From contig NOWV01000004.1 in NCBI GenBank assembly GCA_003344405.1, positions 620,001 through 684,000 of the forward strand: a DNA stretch of 64,000 nucleotides, written 5' to 3'. The notes under the pieces are model-generated. The model made no database searches, was not told where the DNA came from, and saw only the letters and a program-made list of their open reading frames with translations. The translations under genes were made by a program, and so were the position numbers. Source of the DNA: Trichoplax sp. H2 (taxonomy: Eukaryota > Placozoa > Uniplacotomia > Trichoplacea). Positions 57,710 through 64,000 of the stretch are shown one piece after another; the stretch's first letter is position 1; the number at the start of each line of letters is the position of its first letter.

Positions 57710-59626
57710 TATGCAAAATTATTGGCTACACTAATTATTTCTTACTTTGTGAATAAAACACTAAATAAATCTCTAATTTCCCCTTTGCACTATTCATTCT
57801 GTAAATCGTACTTAAAAATAGCACTCAAAATAAATAAATAATAGAAATACTATCTAGTCCTTTTACATGCGAATGGCAGATTCGAATTTTAATTATTATT
57901 ACCATCTCAATATAAATTACGGGCTACAATCAACAAATGAAAGGAGAATTGATACATGCTAGAATCATGATCTGTATATGATTTCGATTAGGTGCGTAAA
58001 GCACTAAGATTCCGAGGGTCGTTACCAGGATACGAAATGTAACCATTATTTACTGGCCAATTAAACTATTACAGAAATTTTGGGATTACTCCACTAAATC
58101 CAGAAATTGAAGTAACAAAATACAGCATAATTACCATTTCATGCAATTCGTAATATGCATGACGTATGTATTTCCGAAAGAAGCTTTCCTGCGTTGATAC
58201 CCTTTTATTTACTTTACTGACAAAAATGAGCCGAGAATGGAACTGTTAACAGTCCAAACTAGAAATTTAAAATTTGAACACTGGTGAACTGGAAATAGTT
58301 TAAATCCTAATATTCATATGCTGAATTTAAATCGATGTAAGATGCAATTTTGATTACCTTTACACAATGATATAGCTCTACGTAGGTATTGTACAAGTAC
58401 AGGAGAAAGATAACGAAAGACAAATTAATTATTTGGAAGATTAACTGCTATTATATACTCACCCCTTAACTTAATTTGCTACATGGGCTAACTTATATCA
58501 TTATGTTATGTTACTAGGTTAAATGTGCTTAACTATAATATCTTATTTAGGGTCAAGTTGACCAAAAATCTGTTAAGAAACCCTTTGGTGCATTTTGATT
58601 GTTGGTGAGTGAATTATATGGACTGCATCCAGATTTTTACAATGATAACAATTAAGCTCATAATTTAATTCTGTGCTACAAATATCGACAGATAGGTTCA
58701 GGGATATAATTAACAAAGTTCTGATCTTTAAATAGATCCAAAAACTAATACCATGTTCATGAAGTATTCGGATCACAAATGATTAATATGTACGACTAAA
58801 CGAGGATGTTAATAGTGATACTATACGTATCACATGATTAAGTAATTGGGGAAAAGTAGAACTATTTATGGCCACTTCTACATGTGTACAACAGAAACGA
58901 TTTTATCAAAATTCAATCGATAATTATAATCAATGGTAAACGGATGATTTACTGACTGTTGACTTTGTATCCAAGCGTATTAATCCCACCGATTTGACTT
59001 CGTTTAGTTATTACTGTGGACTTAGAAATTAATTATAACATACTAATATTGAGGATATTTTCATTGACATGTAATTAATGAAAATTGAATTAGGGCGATC
59101 TAAACGATAAATTAAGGGCTCCCACGTGAAATGAAAATTAAATCATTTGTTACTGACAATATTTTTTATTCTAGATTGCAGATAACATAGCATATACACC
59201 AAAACGAAATTTTGTAACTGTAATAACGTATAAATGTAACCAGTGATACACTTTCGACAAGTACGAATACAAAATCTTTAGACGATGATAAGGTATGCTA
59301 AAGAGAATTTTTCTTCAAGTAACAAAAACGTATATCAAAATGGACACAAGTGCCAGTATAGGTATGTTACATAAAATGGTAACATTTCACCGCACAAAAA
59401 AATAAGCTCAACCAGCCTGACCTAACTGGAAATACCAAAGTAACCAAATTTATTCACGTTCTGAAGCTTACAATGAAGGCTGTTGTTGTCCAGTACAGAA
59501 TCTATATAGGTACATTGCTATAGCTAACTATCAACATGCTTAATGTACACGCTAGCAATACTGACTCAAAGAAAATAATTACAGAGTAAGTAAATCGTAG
59601 TCGACGGATGTAATAATATTTCTCAT
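57710..59626. other. Tail-to-tail intergenic, ARF/MAPKAP1
   Basis: About 1.9 kb of AT-rich sequence with a likely ARF polyadenylation signal (57752-57757). I find no exon-like frame and no GTACW array. Confidence 0.6.
57752..57757 (+). terminator. Likely ARF polyadenylation signal
   Basis: AATAAA 43 nt after the ARF stop codon. Confidence 0.5.
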
Positions 59627-62600
59627 TTACTGTAAGCTATTGACAATTGATGATATAGATAGTGATGATAGAGAGGTACCACGTTTTGCTTTGTATGCTT
59701 TTTCCCCTCTTTCAGCAGCCAAATCTAAATATTCCTTTCTATAGATGCCAGACCGAGATTCAATAATGTTTGTTATCTTTGTTACGATTTCATCTAAAAT
59801 GTAGAATAATGACAACTATACTTGAAACGAATGTGATGCTAAAAATCGCTATCAATATAACAGTATCTTAATGCCAGATAGGGCAGATGTCTACCGGGGT
59901 AGTATTTCCCCAATATGTTATTCAGAAATTATGGTTTGTAACTTCACCTGTAATATCAGTTGGACCATCAAAATCAGTATATTTATAAGTATTAGCACTA
60001 AATCTGACAATACGAAATGCTTGTCGATTATTATGCTTATTAGGCTCTCCAATCTTTTCACATGCGACAACCAAATCAATATCAAATGACACCTAAATCA
60101 ATCAAACAAACACAATTAGCTTTAATCATGGTAAAGGTTATGACGGCAACACCATAATAAAAATACTCCATAATACAAACTGGTTTCTGTTTCGACCAAA
60201 ATTTAGACGTTCTTTGGTGAACGACCGGATCAATTTCAATTTTTTCACCGTAAATACCTAACGGAGAGAAATTTTCTTGTCTTATTTTTTAGAAAGTACC
60301 TCATAATCCTAAAATGTAGATTGTTGTTCATATACATAAATTTACGTTCTTAAACAGAGAAACATCCTATACTGGTTACAGATACTGTTACACACCCAGC
60401 TGAATTTCCGTGTTGGCCCGAAATTTGTGAAACATGTTAACTCTGTAAGACTAAAGTAGTTTGGCGTTAGAACTGGCCATATTTGTGCATCACTTTTAGG
60501 TTTTCTAAAGCAAGTTACTCATTTTAAGACGTACTTTATATTGATGACTAGCTAACGAGGCTTGAATACTAGATGTTCCTGCTATATCTTCCTCTTTATC
60601 TTGACTACGCTTACCTAGAATAAGTCGTACTTTGGGATTCTATCTAATGAGCTAATTAAATGATGTAATTGGTAACTTACTATTTTGTCTTATTAAACAA
60701 AACTCAAGAGTTCCCATTGATTCCAAAGTCCTGGATAAGTCGATTGTTACCCTTGGTTCGCTCTTTTTCTCAAGGATATACTCCGGACCTTTATAAAAAA
60801 AATGAGAAGTAAATTAAATACAAAATACGAACACTACCAGCATTGCACGAGTATTATCTTTTATTTGTCGCACCCGTTTTTTTAAGTCTTCTCTTTCTCA
60901 TCATTTTATCTAAAATATCTTTCATTGGTACATCCAACCGGTCCACTTGAACACTAGAAAAACCATTAAAAGGCAAGTATCTACATACAAGAACGTAAAT
61001 ATTCCCATTTAGCATACCAAATCACAATGAAGAAGACATAATTCTACAATACTTACACTTTGACAACAATGTTTTTCTTCTTCTGCTCCTCAGGAGTCTC
61101 CTTCTATATTCCACAGAATTTGTATTAGACCATTTTGTGTGTGAAGTTATATTATATACTTTTTTAAATCATCTAAGAGTATATCTATATTACACGTTGT
61201 ACCTCTACCAAGGCAAGCGAAGTAAATCCAAATCTAAAGATACTTTCTTTTGGATCAAGCGCTGTATGATGCATATAAAAAGAGTTACTCTTCTTTTAAG
61301 TCCTTCAGAAAAATGATTTAAAAATTATATACTGCACCAGGGAAATCCATGTCGACTTCACCATCATCCTCAGCAATGTGTAAAGCATATCCATGAGCAG
61401 AATTCGACTAAAAAAAATATAATTTTAATTTTGTCTATATAACTTTACTTAACCTCACATTTCTAATATACCTTTAGAGGAGGTTTTCTTCCTTCATTGG
61501 TGTACTTCCACAAGGCAAGTCCAATAGCGTCTTGTACGCAAGCATTGTCTCCAGTCACAATGATCGTCATGGGTATTCCATTCTCTCCCTAATAAAAATT
61601 GTTGCCTAGTTGCTGTAACTCAAGCACTAATTTATCCATTACTTTATATATCCTTAGTGTTTGTTGAATACCTCAGGCAGCATCGTAAAATATATATTTA
61701 TCTTCTTTGTAGCAGCTTCTCCAACATTTCCCTTCATAGTCCAAAGTGAAAACATTCAAATTGAGTTTATACAAATTGATTTTCAAGGAAGCTCTAAAGT
61801 ACTATGATCGTATTCATAAATGTAAACGTCATCACCTCTCCGTCAAATTTACAGTAATCCTTGAACGGATTGTCTACATTGCCAACTTGCTCCAACAATA
61901 AAGCTAATATAGACTGGTTTGGTGCTTTAAATGGTTTGTCATATTTTTTGAACATTTCAGCCATTTCATCGTCTATTAAATTCATTGAGTATAACAACTT
62001 AAATTTAAAATAAATCATGTATGGGGGTCACTTTCCGATACAAAAAGCGTCAGCAATTACGTTTTCGCATTCCATTATAGGTACAGCATTAAGCAGCACA
62101 GCACAATTTAGATCATAAACTTAAGTCCGTTCACACATTCATCGTACAACTATACTGGTGCGCGTATGCTGATACATGCTAAGGTAAAACAGCTTCTAGT
62201 AGCAACTACGGTACCACTAGTCATGGATTTAGTAATCTATGCACCAAAAAAGTAATACCTACAGTACTCAAATTACGGCTCAGCGACGCTTTCAAACTGC
62301 TATATGTAACCATTATTGGTATTATTAGGCTATTATCTAGTTCTAGGTGTGTACAGTATACGACTACTGTAAATTACAGTCAGCTTCATAAAGCCTCCAA
62401 TCTACAATTTGACATACATGTAAGTAATTAAATTATGGCATTATGAAAATGTAAACCTGAAAGATCACGTGGTTTATCTTTCCAAGTGACATTCCGGCAT
62501 TTCAATTTATGTTCTTTGCTGTTATAAATGTTAAAATAATAAGAAATCGAAATGATAGTGATGGTGTACTGTATGATCATATCATCAATTCCCTTTCTAT

Positions 62601-63550
62601 ACTATTAAGTTAAATTCAATCATATTAACATATCCAGTACGTGTACTACTAACACTAAAACAAGTAATATCATAACCCTAGCAACATTACGACCTGTTCT
62701 TGTCTTTTTCAATCTTGGTTAACGATTTAGATCTTAGACTAAGGCTCGGAGTAGCGGATATATCCAAGGATTGGGAATATTTTTGAAACATCCTATCCTC
62801 GCTAATGTATGAAGTAAAAGTTATGTACTTATCACTATCTAACATATAAATAAATGCAGCATAATTAAGTAAGCTTAAACGGGTGATAATTATATAATGG
62901 CGTAATATAATTTACAAACTCTAGATGTAAGCGAAATTAAAGTACGTAATTTATCTTAGGTCAGGTCTAATCCGCATTCTTCAACATCGTCTAGTAACTG
63001 ATTCGAAATACGCGTACAGCTACCTTAACTAAAATTTTAGCAGTACCCTTGAACTAAATAGTCTAGTTATGGACTTCCAATATAACATCATGGTACTGTC
63101 CAGTACTTAATTCAGTACATTATATTATACATTTACCATATAGTAATGCCGGACATACCTACTATTATATAATTTCGTAATACATTTTTTGGCTTTCTTT
63201 GTAATTATTTCATCATCTTCATTTACAATTACTAATTCGCTCATACCTGCAAATACAATCATTTAATAATCTTTAATCTAGCATATTACGGCAACAAAAG
63301 CGTAATAACATAGTAAGTAGTATTTTACAATAATTAAGTTAAAGTGAAACTCTACAGAACACCATAATTTACAGCACTATGCAATGCCATAATGGCATTA
63401 CGGTAGTTAGGATTACATGTTACATTTTATAGTTTCCGATAGTGTATAGTAGTATAACGAAGCTTGAATTAACTAACCAGTATCGTCGCTAGTAACGCAA
63501 GAGTGACGAATATGTGTTATAATAAAATCTGCGTCATCCAAGAGTGCCAT
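59627..63550 (-). CDS. MAPKAP1: TORC2 subunit SIN1 (MAPKAP1)
   Basis: Seventeen exons: 63478-63550, 63159-63246, 62694-62801, 62457-62518, 61836-61972, 61672-61731, 61472-61588, 61338-61407, 61203-61261, 61057-61103, 60874-60980, 60681-60788, 60531-60614, 60396-60440, 60181-60257, 59948-60092 and 59627-59793. They give 517 codons in one frame (human 522). The N-terminus is [15 protein letters not shown] then VTSDDTG, as in SIN1. The CRIM domain follows ([57 protein letters not shown]). Next come a Ras-binding-like domain ([25 protein letters not shown]) and a PH domain ([38 protein letters not shown]). SIN1 recruits AKT and SGK to mTORC2. The junction 60531/60440 uses a weak donor chosen by phase. 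Confidence 0.94.
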
Positions 63551-64000
63551 GATGGTTCATTGCCGTGCTTCAATCGAAGTTATTGGGAAAAGCACAGGAG
63601 TAATACAGTCTATAATTTACTTCTATAGCACAGGTGCACAGTAAATTCGGGCTTGCTATCGTGTTATTGCGCGAGCAGGATTCCGAAAGTTTTCTTATTG
63701 CTGTGCTGTTATTGTTTTACTAGTTTAGTCCTTCAATCGGTACAGTACTAATACTTTCAAGCTTGTCTCGAATCTCTGCCTCTGATATTACTGTCACTCA
63801 ATGAGTAGTACTGTCATAGTACAGTACTGTACTGTACTGAAGCCAGAAAATCATCGGTACTGTACACTGTACAGTACAGTACAGGACGCTACTTTAACTC
63901 CTACAGTACAGTACTGTACTTAACTGTACAGACAGTACTGCACTGTACAGTACTGTACTGTACAGTATGAGTAATATTTCTACCGTACTTGTTGTACGAA
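63551..64000. other. MAPKAP1 5' flank with GTACW array
   Basis: Upstream region of SIN1. A GTACW array runs from about 63738 to 63966, some 200 bp upstream of the start codon. No other feature is seen before the window ends. Confidence 0.6.
63738..63966. repeat. GTACW array, MAPKAP1 5' flank
   Basis: Blocks of GTACW units with short unique inserts, same construction as the other arrays. Confidence 0.82.

Overview
This is eukaryotic, AT-rich nuclear DNA with many GT-AG introns, almost certainly from an early-branching animal. The gene set (synaptophysin family, p22phox, SIN1, CFAP54, RXYLT1, EEA1) and the compact layout, with intron-rich genes a few kb apart, would fit a placozoan or a sponge. 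The species is an inference. I rebuilt gene models by hand from splice sites, codon phase and remembered family sequences; no alignment was run.

Layout, left to right: EEA1 3' end (+, 9-858, truncated by the window edge); DCP1 (-, 3324-9689); PEX26 (-, 12153-13752); a synaptophysin/synaptogyrin-like gene (+, 15837-18757); a PIF1/Helitron helicase relic (about 20190-20355); LARS2, mitochondrial leucyl-tRNA synthetase (+, 21873-27130); CYBA/p22phox (-, 27519-29455); TRMU (+, 29947-33749); RXYLT1/TMEM5 (-, 34062-37409); CFAP54 (-, 39863-51655, with one 8.8 kb coding exon); a duplicated, probably allelic block around a 20-N assembly gap (52690-54475); a class II ARF GTPase (+, 55868-57709); and MAPKAP1/SIN1 (-, 59627-63550).

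Most genes are single-copy housekeeping or cell-biology genes with no shared pathway: endosome tethering, mRNA decapping, peroxisome import, mitochondrial translation and tRNA modification, superoxide production, dystroglycan glycosylation, ciliary central apparatus, Golgi traffic and TORC2. I see no operon logic. The only close promoter pairing is CYBA/TRMU, which are head to head about 0.5 kb apart.

The most unusual signal is a dispersed repeat built on a strict 5-bp lattice, GTAC plus one A or T (GTACW). It forms self-complementary, hairpin-prone arrays of about 60-850 bp. Nearly all large arrays lie in the 5' flank or first intron of a gene, and none is seen in the four tail-to-tail intervals. 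Other notable points are a 20-nt microexon in the EEA1 FYVE finger, two degenerate downstream copies of the CFAP54 C-terminal coding end, and a MITE-like element with 58-bp inverted repeats that also left a solo end in a CYBA intron.
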